A stretch of DNA of 64,000 nt from Verrucomicrobiaceae bacterium (GTDB taxonomy: Bacteria > Verrucomicrobiota > Verrucomicrobiia > Verrucomicrobiales > Akkermansiaceae), in assembly GCA_027486655.1 (NCBI GenBank), contig JAIXOR010000004.1:124001-188000 (forward strand), given 5' to 3'. How positions within the stretch are numbered: position 1 is the first letter of the stretch; every line of letters starts with the position of its first letter. Below, piece after piece: positions 39,271-49,021 of the stretch. The notes under the pieces were generated by a model. The model was not told the DNA's origin, did no database searches, and worked only from the letters and a program-made list of their open reading frames with translations. The position numbers and the translations under genes are program-made.

Positions 39271-40311
39271 ATGTTATCCCGTGTCGCCAACACCTTCTAC
39301 TGGATGGTCCGCTATGTGGAGCGGGCCGACAACCTCGCGCGCCTCATCGACGTCAACCAGCAGCTCCTGCTGGATTCCGAGCGTCTCGACAGCGATCGCC
39401 TCAGCGGATTCTGGCAGCCGATCATCCTCAGCACCGGGGATGACGAGGCCTTCTCCTCGCTCTACGAAAGCTCCAGCGGGGGGGAAGTGATCCGTTTCCT
39501 GACCGACGACGCGCGCAATCCGAACAGCATCGTTTCCTGCATCTCGCTGGCCCGCGAGAATGCCCGCACCGTCCGTGACCAGCTCTCCGACGAGCTGTGG
39601 GAGGAAATCAACTCGCTCTACCTCTTCACCCGTTCCGAGGAAGCGGAGCGCCTCATTTCGTCGGATCCGCCGCGTTACTATGGCAACATCCGGCGTTGTG
39701 CGGAGACCTTCCTCGGCATCGCCGCATCCACCATCGCCCGCAACGAGGCGTGGGACTTCATGGACCTCGGCCGCCACCTCGAGCGGGCGGACAAAACCAC
39801 GCGTTTCCTCGATGTGGCGAGCTATCTGCCCGGCGGCGTAGAAGGCGTGGAGGCCTCGGCCCCGGGGATCCTTCACTGGTCGGCCATTCTCCGGTCCTGC
39901 GGTGCCCACGGCGCCTATCGGGGGGTCAAACGCGCCATCAATGCCCGCGGGGTGGTGGAGTTTCTGGTGTTTTCCAAGGAATTCCCACGATCGGTCCGCT
40001 TCTGCATCGAGCAGGTGGATGCCGCGCTGCACCGGATCTCCGGGACTCCCCGCGGCACCTTTTCCAACGAGGCGGAGCGCGAAAGCGGGCTCCTGCTTGC
40101 GGAGCTCAACTTCGGCTCGACCGATGCCGCCTTCAACCGCGGGCTCCACGGATACCTGGACGAATTGCAGGAGCGCTTCAACCGGATCGGCGCCGGCATT
40201 TTCGAGACCTACGTGCTGATGCCGGAACGCATTCAGGTTTGCCCGGTGGAGGATCTCCGTTCACCCTCGGCCCTGGCCGCATGGCAGATGCAACAGCAAC
40301 AACAACAGTGA
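39271..40311 (+). CDS. Alpha-E domain protein (DUF403, COG2307)
   Basis: A 346-residue all-helical protein starting MLSRVANTFYWMVRYVERADNLARLIDVN, a close match to the alpha-E family start. NARTVRDQLSDELWEEINSLY and ARNEAWDFMDLGRHLERADKTTRFLDV follow. The family is the constant partner of permuted ATP-grasp enzymes; its biochemical role is not known. It starts nine bases after the ATP-grasp stop. The last residues are a run of glutamines from a CAA/CAG tract that also encodes the possible start of the next gene in another frame. Confidence 0.92.
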   Translation: MLSRVANTFYWMVRYVERADNLARLIDVNQQLLLDSERLDSDRLSGFWQPIILSTGDDEAFSSLYESSSGGEVIRFLTDDARNPNSIVSCISLARENARTVRDQLSDELWEEINSLYLFTRSEEAERLISSDPPRYYGNIRRCAETFLGIAASTIARNEAWDFMDLGRHLERADKTTRFLDVASYLPGGVEGVEASAPGILHWSAILRSCGAHGAYRGVKRAINARGVVEFLVFSKEFPRSVRFCIEQVDAALHRISGTPRGTFSNEAERESGLLLAELNFGSTDAAFNRGLHGYLDELQERFNRIGAGIFETYVLMPERIQVCPVEDLRSPSALAAWQMQQQQQQ

Positions 40312-41180
40312 ACGAGACCGGCGAACCCGAACGGGGCACGCGGCTCTCCGTGATGCACCGGACGACGTTTCTCTACGGCATGCCGGTGACGGGCAGTCTC
40401 AACACCCTGAGGCTGGAACCCCGCACCTTTCCCTATCAGAAAACGCTTTCCGCCTTCGTCAAGGTGCTTCCCGCCACGCGTCTCAGGCGTTTCACCGACC
40501 TGTTCCAGAACATCACCCACCACTTCGAGTTGCCGGATCCTCATTCCCGGCTGGAGATTGAAAGCCGGATCCGCGTGCACAACCTGCCACTCGACATCTC
40601 CGCGGAGAGTTTTGCGGCGGGTACCGATGGATATCGCGACGCCACCATCCGCGAGCGGATCTGGCCTTATCTGCAGGACAGCGGCAGGGTCTTCAAGAAC
40701 CCGGAAACCTGGCGCATGGCGCTTGATCTAACAGATGGTGATCCGTCCGTCCATGGCAAGGCCTCCGCCATCATGAGCTGGATCCACCGGGAGTTCCGCT
40801 ACGACACCGATGCCACGGCGGTCAACACCACGCTGCAGCAGGCCTTTGAGATGAGGCGCGGGGTTTGCCAGGACTTCACCCATATCATGCTCGGAATGTG
40901 CCGCTCGGTGGGAGTGGCGGCGCGCTACGCCTCCGGATACCTCTACAACGGACCACTCGACCGCCTGGTGGGCGCGCAGGCTTCCCATGCCTGGTGCGAG
41001 GCCTACCTGCCCGGTGCCGGCTGGATAGGCTATGATCCGACCAACAACACGCTGGCGGACGATCGCTACGTGAAAGTGGCCGTGGGCCGGGACTACGATG
41101 ACGTGGCCCCGGTGACGGGCAGTTACCACGGCACCGGCCATTGCCGGATGGACGTGCGTGTTGAAGTGGAGCGTCTCTAA
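40308..41180 (+). CDS. Transglutaminase-like cysteine peptidase (COG1305)
   Basis: A 290-residue protein with an N-terminal beta domain (MHRTTFLYGMPVTGSLNTLRLEP) and a transglutaminase core. The catalytic Cys is C187 in RRGVCQDFTHIM, His is in GAQASHAWCEAYLPG and Asp in GYDPTNN, so all three triad residues are present. The GTG at 40308 overlaps the alpha-E stop as GTGA; ATG 40281 within the glutamine tract and ATG 40353 are alternatives. It is predicted to cut or form amide bonds on the product of the ATP-grasp enzyme (inference). Confidence 0.92.
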   Translation: MNETGEPERGTRLSVMHRTTFLYGMPVTGSLNTLRLEPRTFPYQKTLSAFVKVLPATRLRRFTDLFQNITHHFELPDPHSRLEIESRIRVHNLPLDISAESFAAGTDGYRDATIRERIWPYLQDSGRVFKNPETWRMALDLTDGDPSVHGKASAIMSWIHREFRYDTDATAVNTTLQQAFEMRRGVCQDFTHIMLGMCRSVGVAARYASGYLYNGPLDRLVGAQASHAWCEAYLPGAGWIGYDPTNNTLADDRYVKVAVGRDYDDVAPVTGSYHGTGHCRMDVRVEVERL

Positions 41181-41184
41181 CCGA

Positions 41185-41613
41185 TCACGCCCGGTCCGTT
41201 CCGCCGGTGAGCGATTGGAGGAGCGAGGGCATCAATGCCGCGAGGCCGTCGGACGCGTTGGCTCCGGGGACCACCTGACCGCCGGGCGTGAGCTTGTCGA
41301 CGAGCTTGGGCAGATATTCCGCGAGGAAACCCGAGGCTTTCGAAGCGTCCAGCCCGAGGCCGGAGGCGATGCCCTGGATTTGCTCCGAGCCGAGCAGGGC
41401 GGTGATTTGTTCGGCGGAGACCGCCTTGTTTTCACCCATGCCGACCCAAGAGGAAAAGACATCGCCCATGCCTCCCTGGTTGAATTTTTCCATGAGCCCC
41501 TGGAGGCCGCCGTTTTGTTCGAGCAGGCTTCCGATGGCGGCTTGAAGCGGGTGGCCGCTATCCGCTTGCGACTGGCCGGTGAGGGCTCCGATGAGGTTTC
41601 CGAGAAGTGACAT
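41185..41613 (-). CDS. YidB-like protein (DUF937)
   Basis: A 142-residue protein starting MSLLGNLIGALTGQ, with GLQGLMEKFNQGGMGDVFSSWVGMGENKAVSAEQI and a LASGLGLDASKASGFLAEYLPKLVDKLTPGG-type ending. This is the YidB/DUF937 family pattern, small Gly/Leu-rich proteins of unknown role. It converges on the transglutaminase gene with four bases between. The ATG at 41613 is the conserved start; 14 codons upstream are not credible. Confidence 0.85.
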   Translation of the reverse strand: MSLLGNLIGALTGQSQADSGHPLQAAIGSLLEQNGGLQGLMEKFNQGGMGDVFSSWVGMGENKAVSAEQITALLGSEQIQGIASGLGLDASKASGFLAEYLPKLVDKLTPGGQVVPGANASDGLAALMPSLLQSLTGGTDRA

Positions 41614-41743
41614 GATGGGGAGGGGTAGGGAATTGCGGGAAGACCCGGCAAGCACGCGCCCGGCGGGTCATTCCGTCATCGGCCAATCCACAGGTCAGTG
41701 CCCCTCGATGCAAGGATATCCCGCGCGGTCGGGGATTTTCCTC

Positions 41744-42076
41744 TCAGAACGGGCGGGCCAGCCCGAGCCAACCGGCAGCGGCGGCCGCTGCGATGGTGAG
41801 GCCGAGCACGGCTGCCGGCGGAATCACCCTGCGACTTGCGAGGGCGGGCGCCGCGCCGATGAAGAGCCAGATGCCGAGCTTCGCCATCCACCAGTATTCG
41901 CCCATCGGTGGTGTCTTGAGCATCGCGAAGCCCACCAGGAGAATCAGCACGAGAGAGATCCCGTGGAGCATGGCGGCGCCTTTTTTCGATGAGGTCCCGA
42001 GGCACGTGGCACCCAGCGAGGCAAACAGGGCGAACACCCCGGCGAGGTGGAGAATCTTGAGCAAAAGGTAGTTCAT
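41744..42076 (-). CDS. Small integral membrane protein of unknown function
   Basis: A 110-residue protein with four predicted membrane segments (about 3-22, 34-46, 60-78 and 83-103). A short TSSKKGAAMLHG loop and an ALASRRVIPP loop are positive and probably cytoplasmic. I cannot assign a family. The ATG at 42076 starts MNYLLLKILHLAG. It is divergent from the sulfatase 104 bases away. Confidence 0.65.
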   Translation of the reverse strand: MNYLLLKILHLAGVFALFASLGATCLGTSSKKGAAMLHGISLVLILLVGFAMLKTPPMGEYWWMAKLGIWLFIGAAPALASRRVIPPAAVLGLTIAAAAAAGWLGLARPF

Positions 42077-42180
42077 GGCAGTGGTGAAGCGCGGATGTTC
42101 AGGTCTTCCGCGAATCATTCAAGGCCGATGTGATCGCGGGTGGACATGCAGATGGCTCTGGCTAGCCTGCGGATGAACCC

Positions 42181-43665
42181 ATGAAGTTTCCTTTCCAACG
42201 TCTGTCCGCCCTTTCCGGATGCCTTCTCATCGCCGCGGCCACCTCAACGACAAGGGCCGCGGAGGCTCAGGGGACTCCCAACATCGTGGTCATCCTCGCC
42301 GACGACGTGGGGTGGGGGGACCCGGGCTGCTATGGCGCGACCAAGGTGAAGACTCCTCACATCGACCGGCTTGCCAGGGAGGGTCGGCGCTTTGTCGACG
42401 GGCATGCTTCCGCGGCGGTTTGCACTCCCACCCGCTACTCGTTGTTGACGGGCCAGTATTCGTGGCGTCGGAAAGCCGCTGGACTCGACCGCGGCGTATC
42501 CAACGGGGCATCGCCCTTGTTGATTCCCACCGATCTGCCGAACGCCCCTTCGTTGCTGAAGGGGGCGGGTTATCGGACGGCGGTGATCGGCAAGTGGCAT
42601 CTTGGATTCGGTAACTCCAGGCCGGATTACAACGGTGAGCTCTCTCCCGGTCCGCTGGAAATCGGTTTTCACGAATTCTTCGGACTGCCGGCCACCAATG
42701 ACCGGATTCCCACGGTTTTCATCCGCGATCACCGCGTCGTGGGGCTCGATCCCGCGGATCCGATCGACTACGCCTACGACAAGGAAGCCGCCCTCAAACG
42801 TGGATTGAGCTCCTTTGCCGCTGGCAGGAACCGGATCGGCTGGGGAAAAGGCGGGCGCGCTGCGTGGTGGAAGGATACCGAGATTTCGGACACCTTCACG
42901 AACGAGTCCGTGGCCTTCATCGAGCGGAACAAGGAGCGCCGCTTCTTCCTGCTGTTTACTCCGCACGGAGTTCATGCACCGACGATCTGCCACCCGAGGT
43001 TTTCCGGATCGAGCGGGCAGGGCAATCGGGCGGACATGCTGCACGAGCTCGACGATTCGATCGGCCGGATCCTCGGCGCGCTCGACCGCCACGGCCTGGC
43101 CTCGAACACACTGGTCGTCTTCAGCAGTGACAACGGGGCGTATCTCAACGACGAGTCCGGGCACCGTCCCACAGGCCCCTTCCGCGGGATCAAATCGCAA
43201 TTGTGGGAGGGCGGTCACCGGGTTCCCTTCCTGTGCCGCTGGCCGGCGAAGATCACTCCGGGGGTCTCCGAGGACCTGGTGTCCACTCTCGATATTCCGG
43301 CCACGATTTGTGCTGCCGCCGGGGTGAAAGTGCCGGAGAATGCGCTTCCGGACAGCTTCAACCTGCTGCCCCCGCTGCTCGGCGACGCGTCCGCGCCCAA
43401 GCGGGACTCGCTGGTGGTGATGAGCGGCATGGGGGCTCTCGCCATCCGCAGCGGCAGCTTGAAATACCTCCCGGATCTGTCCAAGGCCCATGGCTGGCAG
43501 GGCGGGGGAAAGGCCGCAAAGAAGGCCAAAGGTGCGGCCCTGTTCGATCTGGCGAAGGACCCGGGCGAAAAAAACAACCTGCTGCCGGAGCGGAAGGATG
43601 ATGCGGAGCGGCTTGCGGCCTTGCTTGAGAGCGCCCGGTCCCGGTCGGTCACCCGGCCGCGTTGA
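42181..43665 (+). CDS. Secreted sulfatase (formylglycine type)
   Basis: A 494-residue type I sulfatase. A signal peptide (about 1-26) is followed by NIVVILADDVGWGDPGCYG (metal-binding Asp pair). The Cys81 motif CTPTRYSLLTG, which a formylglycine-generating enzyme converts, follows, and then GKWHLG, DNGAYLNDE and GIKSQLWEGGHRVPF. It removes sulfate esters from polysaccharides or glycans in the periplasm or outside the cell. The closest kin would be arylsulfatase A-type enzymes; the substrate is unknown. No maturation enzyme is nearby. It probably has its own promoter in the 104-base divergent gap. Confidence 0.93.
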   Translation: MKFPFQRLSALSGCLLIAAATSTTRAAEAQGTPNIVVILADDVGWGDPGCYGATKVKTPHIDRLAREGRRFVDGHASAAVCTPTRYSLLTGQYSWRRKAAGLDRGVSNGASPLLIPTDLPNAPSLLKGAGYRTAVIGKWHLGFGNSRPDYNGELSPGPLEIGFHEFFGLPATNDRIPTVFIRDHRVVGLDPADPIDYAYDKEAALKRGLSSFAAGRNRIGWGKGGRAAWWKDTEISDTFTNESVAFIERNKERRFFLLFTPHGVHAPTICHPRFSGSSGQGNRADMLHELDDSIGRILGALDRHGLASNTLVVFSSDNGAYLNDESGHRPTGPFRGIKSQLWEGGHRVPFLCRWPAKITPGVSEDLVSTLDIPATICAAAGVKVPENALPDSFNLLPPLLGDASAPKRDSLVVMSGMGALAIRSGSLKYLPDLSKAHGWQGGGKAAKKAKGAALFDLAKDPGEKNNLLPERKDDAERLAALLESARSRSVTRPR

Positions 43666-43955
43666 ACGGCTTTCCGGGCGCGGTTTTGTCGGGAAAATAT
43701 GGGTGCAGTTGTCACCCGGTCGGCGGTTTTTGCCTTGCTGTGAATCACGCGATCGCGGAGGATCCCGGACGTTCCTGATCTGCTTCTCCCCCCCTTTGCC
43801 GAATGGTCCCCCGTCCTCCCTGATTGATTCGCGTTTTCCGCGTTGCCGACCGGTGCCTTGTGCCTCTCATGCTGCCTTGAATCCGGTGTCCTCCCCTCAT
43901 CGCCCGTCGCGCCTGGCCCGCGGCGGATGTTTTTGGTTCCGGCCTCCCTCCCTTG
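43666..43955. other. Intergenic region, sulfatase to RCC1 protein
   Basis: 290 bases without a gene. I see no strong terminator hairpin after the sulfatase and no clear promoter. Pyrimidine-rich runs (for example around 43780-43800) precede the next gene. Confidence 0.4.
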
Positions 43956-46900
43956 ATGCCTCCCCCCGACCGCCGTCCGAGATCCCTGCCGCAGGCTTTG
44001 GCCATTGCGGTCTGCGGCTTTCTCGCTTCGGCAATCGGCTGGGCGGCACCTCCCACCGGCATCGATCTCAGCTCGCATTCCGTCCCGGAGGGGCTACCGC
44101 CGGACTCCTTGGTTGCCACCATTTCCGCCATCGATGCAGACGCCGGGGATACCCACTATTTTTCGCTGGTTCCCGGCCCGGGGGACACGAACAACGGCGG
44201 CTTCCTCATCCTGGGAAACCAGTTGTATCTGATTTACGGGGTCGAGCACGATTTCGAATCCGGTCCCTATCAGGTTTCCATCCGGCTCCGCGTGGTGGAC
44301 TCCACATCGCAGATCCATGAGCAGGTGCACCTCATCCAAGTGGTGGACGACCGCGACGAAGACGCGGACCGCGACGGACTGACCGAGGCGCAGGAAGAGG
44401 ATCTTCATGGCACCAGCGATGTGATCTTCGACGGCGATGGCGACGGCGTGGGCGACGGTGCGGAAGTGGCGGCGGGAAGCTCCCCGCTCCATGCAACGCA
44501 GTGGCCGTCCACCGCCATTGTCAGCTGGGGTAGCAGCGAGGATGGCACACGCTCGGTCCCAGCCGGCTCCGGATTCATCGGGATATCATCGGCCCAGAAT
44601 CACAACCTCGCGCTGCGCAGTGATGGATCGGTGCTCGCCTGGGGCGGCGCGAATTCCTTCGGCCAGAGTCAGGTCCCCTCGGGGCTCGGTCCAGTCAGCG
44701 CCGTGGCCGCCGGCGGTGATGGCTGGCTGGCCGACAGCTCGATGAGCGTGGCTTTGAAACAGGATGGCAGTCTCGCCACCTGGGGATTCAACGATGATGG
44801 AAAAATCGTGGTGCCCCCCGGCTTGGACAACGTCGTTGCCATTTCCGCGGGACGCTCGCACGGGCTGGCTCTCCAGGCGGATGGCACCGTCACCGAGTGG
44901 GGATACAACCCGTTTCTCGGCAAACCGATGCCGGTGGGGCTCGACGATGGAATCGCCATCTCCGCGGGGGGCTATCACTCGATGGCATTGCGCTACGACG
45001 GCTCGGTCCATGTCTGGGGAAGCTTGTTTGACGGCGAGCAATGGGTGCCTGCGTCCTCGCCCGTGGGACTCACCGATGTGGTGGCGATCTCGGCCGGGCG
45101 ATTCCATTGCCTTGCCCTTCGCGAGGACGGCACGGTGGTCGCATGGGGATTTGGTTCCCATGGCCAGACCATGGTCCCTTCCGGACTGCAGGATGTGGTG
45201 GCGATTGCAGCCGGTGGATTCCACAGCCTCGCCCTGAAGCAGGATGGCTCGGTGGTCGCCTGGGGAATGAACGACCGCGGGCAATGCTCGGTGCCACCGG
45301 CCGCATCCACCGGTGTGAGGCGCATCTCCGCAGGGATCTTCCACAGTCTCGCCGTGCTTCAGGATGTGGGCTATCCCGCCATCACCAGTGGTTCCCGGGT
45401 CTCCGGTGCGCCCGGGCTGCCTTTGTCCCATGCCGTGACGGTGGCGCATGCCCAGCCGACGCTCTATCAGGCTGTGGGGCTTCCCCAAGGGCTCGCGATC
45501 GATCCCCAGACCGGCGTGATTTCCGGGGTGCCTGTCGGTCCTCATCGCACCGCGGCCCGGATAGAGGTCAAGACCGATCAAGGAACCCTCACCCAAACCC
45601 TTTGGTTCCGGATTTACGAAGGTTCGTCACCGGTCTCGGTTTCGATTGATCCCGCGTTTGTCACCGAAAACCTGATTGCGGATTCCGCGGTTGGACAGCT
45701 CACGGTTGTGGACCCGGACCTTGGAGATGTGCACAGCTTTGAACTCATCGACGGCCCCGGGGCCGAGGACAACGGGCGGTTCCGGATCTTCGGCAGTCAT
45801 TTGATCCTCAATCAAACGATGGATCGCGACTTCGAAGCCGACAGCTCCGGCTTTTCCATCCGGGTGCGTGCCAGGGATGCCTCACTCAATCCCGTGGAGG
45901 CGGTGATCGCGCTCCAGTTCGTGGACGATCGAAACGAAGACCTCGACGGCGACGGCCTGAGCGAAGCCGCGGAAGAGGATCTCTATCAGACGTCGGATCT
46001 TCTTTACGACACGGATGGCGACGGCTTTGGCGACCGTTTCGAAGTCGAGCGGGGATGGAATCCGGACGATTCATCCAGTGTTCCCAACGGGCGCATGCTT
46101 TTGAATCTCGGCGCGTCCGACCAAGGCCGATCCACCCAACCTTCCGGCGTGGCGGACTTGATTGATGTTTCCGCAGGGGCCGCTCACAGCATCGCCGTGA
46201 CCTCGGCGGGCGATGTGTTGGCCTGGGGTGCGAATGGTTCCAACCAATCGCAGGTCCCTCCCGGCCTCGCCCCCGTCCTCTCTGCGGATGCGGGGGATTT
46301 TCACAACCTTGCGCTTCACGGCGATGGAAGCGTGAGTGCGTGGGGTGCGAATGAAGCCGGACAATGCACGATACCCCCGTCTCTAACAGCCGTTGCGGAG
46401 GTCTCTGCCGGCGGCGCCCACAGCCTTGCCCTTCTGACCGATGGCAGTCTGGCAGCCTGGGGAAGCGATTCTAACGGGCAATGCCAGGTGCCGTCCGGGC
46501 TTGGTGGTTCGGTCGCCATTTCGGCGGGGGGGGCGCACAGCGTGGCTCTCCGTCAGGACGGCACCGTGGCGGCCTGGGGTTCCAACGCGCATGGTCAGTC
46601 CGCCGTGCCGTCCGGCCTTTCGCGGGTGGTTGCGGTTTCCGCGGGTGCTGCGCACACGCTTGCCTTGAAGCAGGATGGCACGGTCGTCGCCTGGGGTTCC
46701 AATCTGGCCGGGCAATGTGAGGTTCCTGATCATCTGCGCGGAGTGATCTCGATCTCGGCGGGTGCGCAACACAGCGTGGCCTTGCGGGACGATGGCTCGG
46801 TGGTCTTTTGGGGCCTTGTTCAAGGCATGTGGATCCCCGAGTGTGTGCAGGTCAGGCGGATCTCCGCCGGTGGAGGCCATAGCGCCGCCATCCGCCAAAT

Positions 46901-47930
46901 GTCCGGCTTCCCGGACTTTGCCGATGTTTCGACCATCCGCGGCTGGCCGGGGCAGTTGCTATCCCGGTCGTTTGCGGTGGTGAATGCCTCCGCCTCCTCT
47001 TGTTCCGCCATGGGGCTTCCTCCGGACCTTGCACTCGACGGACCCTCCGGAGTTCTCAGTGGAACCGTCGACCCAGGAGGAAGGGGCGCAATGAGAATCC
47101 GGGTGGTTACGGATCAAGGGAGCTGGCAGCGTGTCTTCGGATGGAACACGCTGGACGGTCATCCGCCGACCGATCTCAAGCTGGTCACCAACGCCCCGCT
47201 GCCGGAGCATTCGCCCGATGGGACCGTGGCGGGTGTGCTGTCCGCAGTGGATCCGGATGCCGGCGATCTCCACGCCTTCTCGATCGTGCCGGACGCGGCT
47301 TCGCCGGATGGATTCCGCTTCCGGATCCAAGGCAACCAGGTCCTCGTCGATGGCCCCCTGGCGGCGGACTTCGACAGTGGCGATGGGCTTCTCCGAGTGC
47401 GTGTGCGGGCCGTGGACAGCGGGGGCAATCCGTATGAGAAGGCCTTCAAGATCGCCATGGCGGATGATCGTTCGGAGGATGCCGATGGCGACGGCTTCAA
47501 CGAAGCGACCGAGGAGGATTTGTTAGGAACGGGCGATCTGGTGGCGGACGATTTCCGCACGGCGGATCCCGATGGCGACGGCATGCCCAGTCTGTTGGAA
47601 CACGCATTCAATCTCGACCCGAAGTCGGCAGGGCCGTCCGTCCAACTGACGGCGGGTGGGGGAGACTCGGCCGGGCTTCCTGCGGTCACCATGGCAAGTG
47701 ACGGAATGGGACATCGCCGGTTGCGCATCGAGTTCATCCGCCGCATCGGCACCGCGATGACCTACCAGCCGGAGTTTTCCTCATCGCCTGATTCCCCGGT
47801 GTGGACCCCGGCGGGCGCAGCGATGCAAACGGCACCCATCGACGCCGTTTGGGAGCGCTGCACGGTGGAAGACACGGAGAACACCGCCACCCATTCGCGT
47901 CGTTTCGCCCGGGTGGTGGTGTCGTGGTGA
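43956..47930 (+). CDS. Large secreted RCC1-repeat and cadherin-like protein
   Basis: A 1324-residue exported protein with a signal peptide at about 1-30. Three cadherin-like modules (about 35-125, 562-653 and 1065-1165) share a DADAGD/DPDLGD...DGPG pattern. Each is followed by calcium-binding DxDxDG repeats of the thrombospondin type 3 kind (EDADRDGLTEAQEEDL and relatives). After the first two come RCC1-like propellers (about 187-468 and 712-978) built of repeats with SAGxxHSLAL and DGSVVAWG motifs. An Ig-like putative fold with GLPQGLAIDPQTGVISG follows each propeller. ATG 43956 is used; a TTG precedes it. The surface or adhesion role is inference. Confidence 0.88.
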   Translation: MPPPDRRPRSLPQALAIAVCGFLASAIGWAAPPTGIDLSSHSVPEGLPPDSLVATISAIDADAGDTHYFSLVPGPGDTNNGGFLILGNQLYLIYGVEHDFESGPYQVSIRLRVVDSTSQIHEQVHLIQVVDDRDEDADRDGLTEAQEEDLHGTSDVIFDGDGDGVGDGAEVAAGSSPLHATQWPSTAIVSWGSSEDGTRSVPAGSGFIGISSAQNHNLALRSDGSVLAWGGANSFGQSQVPSGLGPVSAVAAGGDGWLADSSMSVALKQDGSLATWGFNDDGKIVVPPGLDNVVAISAGRSHGLALQADGTVTEWGYNPFLGKPMPVGLDDGIAISAGGYHSMALRYDGSVHVWGSLFDGEQWVPASSPVGLTDVVAISAGRFHCLALREDGTVVAWGFGSHGQTMVPSGLQDVVAIAAGGFHSLALKQDGSVVAWGMNDRGQCSVPPAASTGVRRISAGIFHSLAVLQDVGYPAITSGSRVSGAPGLPLSHAVTVAHAQPTLYQAVGLPQGLAIDPQTGVISGVPVGPHRTAARIEVKTDQGTLTQTLWFRIYEGSSPVSVSIDPAFVTENLIADSAVGQLTVVDPDLGDVHSFELIDGPGAEDNGRFRIFGSHLILNQTMDRDFEADSSGFSIRVRARDASLNPVEAVIALQFVDDRNEDLDGDGLSEAAEEDLYQTSDLLYDTDGDGFGDRFEVERGWNPDDSSSVPNGRMLLNLGASDQGRSTQPSGVADLIDVSAGAAHSIAVTSAGDVLAWGANGSNQSQVPPGLAPVLSADAGDFHNLALHGDGSVSAWGANEAGQCTIPPSLTAVAEVSAGGAHSLALLTDGSLAAWGSDSNGQCQVPSGLGGSVAISAGGAHSVALRQDGTVAAWGSNAHGQSAVPSGLSRVVAVSAGAAHTLALKQDGTVVAWGSNLAGQCEVPDHLRGVISISAGAQHSVALRDDGSVVFWGLVQGMWIPECVQVRRISAGGGHSAAIRQMSGFPDFADVSTIRGWPGQLLSRSFAVVNASASSCSAMGLPPDLALDGPSGVLSGTVDPGGRGAMRIRVVTDQGSWQRVFGWNTLDGHPPTDLKLVTNAPLPEHSPDGTVAGVLSAVDPDAGDLHAFSIVPDAASPDGFRFRIQGNQVLVDGPLAADFDSGDGLLRVRVRAVDSGGNPYEKAFKIAMADDRSEDADGDGFNEATEEDLLGTGDLVADDFRTADPDGDGMPSLLEHAFNLDPKSAGPSVQLTAGGGDSAGLPAVTMASDGMGHRRLRIEFIRRIGTAMTYQPEFSSSPDSPVWTPAGAAMQTAPIDAVWERCTVEDTENTATHSRRFARVVVSW

Positions 47931-47943
47931 AGGAATCCCGGGT

Positions 47944-49008
47944 TCAACCGAGGACGTCGTTCATCGCGTCGATCAGCTCCTGCATCGTTTCCGGGGTCTC
48001 ATTGCCCATGTTCGAGATGCGGAAGGTGAGGCCTTTGATCTTGCCGTAGCCGCCGTTGATGACGAACCCGTGTTTCGCCTTGAGCGTCTTGATGAAGGCG
48101 GACTGATCCCAGCCGGCGGGTGTATGGAAGCAGGTCAGCGATACCGACTGATTGCCTTCCGGGGCGAAGTTCTTGAAATCGTGGCGCTTGCCCCACTCGT
48201 GGATCATCGCGTTGTTCGCCTTGTGGCGAGCATAACGATTCGCCACTCCCTCAGCGGCGATCACACCGAGGATGTGCTGAAGACCGAAAATCAGCGAGAT
48301 GGCCGGAGTGGACGGGGTGTTGTTCTTCTCGCCATTCTTCACGAACTCGACGAAGTCAAAGTAGTAGCCGCGGTTGGGCATGGCTTTGGCGCGCTCGACA
48401 GCCGCTTCGGAAAGAGAGAACACCGTGAGACCCGGAGGCAGTGCGAGGGCCTTCTGCACACCCGCGAGCAGCACGTCGACGCCGAGGGCATCCATCTCGA
48501 TCGGCACGGCGGAGAACGAGGACACCGAGTCCACCACAAGCAGCACGCCTGGGAACGACTTCACCACCTTGGCGATGCCTTCAAGGTCGTTCATGACGCC
48601 GGTGGAGGTCTCGTTGTGAATGAGGGTGACAAGATCGAAGCCACCCTCCTCCAGTTTGGCTTTCACGGCCTCCGGAGAGATCGCCTCGCCCCACTCGACC
48701 TGGACCTTGTCCGCCTCGAGTCCCATGGACTTGGCGACGCTGAACCATTTGTCGGAGAAGGCGCCGCAGCAGAGGTTGAGGACCTTCTTTGCGCAAAGGT
48801 TTTGCAAGGCGGCTTCCATGACGCCCCACGCCGAGTTGGTGGCGAGGTAGAACGGGCGGGTCGTGCCGGCGAGCTCCTGGAGCACCGGCTGGGTGGAGGC
48901 ATAGAGTGCTTCGAACTCCGCTCCACGGTGGCCGATCATCGGCCGGCTCATGGCGGCGAAGGTGTCGGGTGAAACGTCGATGGGTCCGGGAATGAACAGT
49001 TTGGCCAT
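47944..49008 (-). CDS. Class V aminotransferase (alanine-glyoxylate type)
   Basis: A 354-residue PLP enzyme: starts MAKLFIPGPIDVSPD, SRPMIGHRGAEFEALY, VDSVSSFSAVPIEM, and the cofactor lysine in LLAGVQKALALPPGL. It fits the alanine-glyoxylate/serine-pyruvate aminotransferase group; some members act on phosphoserine or other amino donors. It lies 13 bases after dapA and is probably co-transcribed with it, but it is not of the DapL (class I) type, so a direct lysine-pathway role is uncertain. It converges on the RCC1 gene. Confidence 0.9.
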   Translation of the reverse strand: MAKLFIPGPIDVSPDTFAAMSRPMIGHRGAEFEALYASTQPVLQELAGTTRPFYLATNSAWGVMEAALQNLCAKKVLNLCCGAFSDKWFSVAKSMGLEADKVQVEWGEAISPEAVKAKLEEGGFDLVTLIHNETSTGVMNDLEGIAKVVKSFPGVLLVVDSVSSFSAVPIEMDALGVDVLLAGVQKALALPPGLTVFSLSEAAVERAKAMPNRGYYFDFVEFVKNGEKNNTPSTPAISLIFGLQHILGVIAAEGVANRYARHKANNAMIHEWGKRHDFKNFAPEGNQSVSLTCFHTPAGWDQSAFIKTLKAKHGFVINGGYGKIKGLTFRISNMGNETPETMQELIDAMNDVLG

Positions 49009-49021
49009 GGAATGGGGTGGT

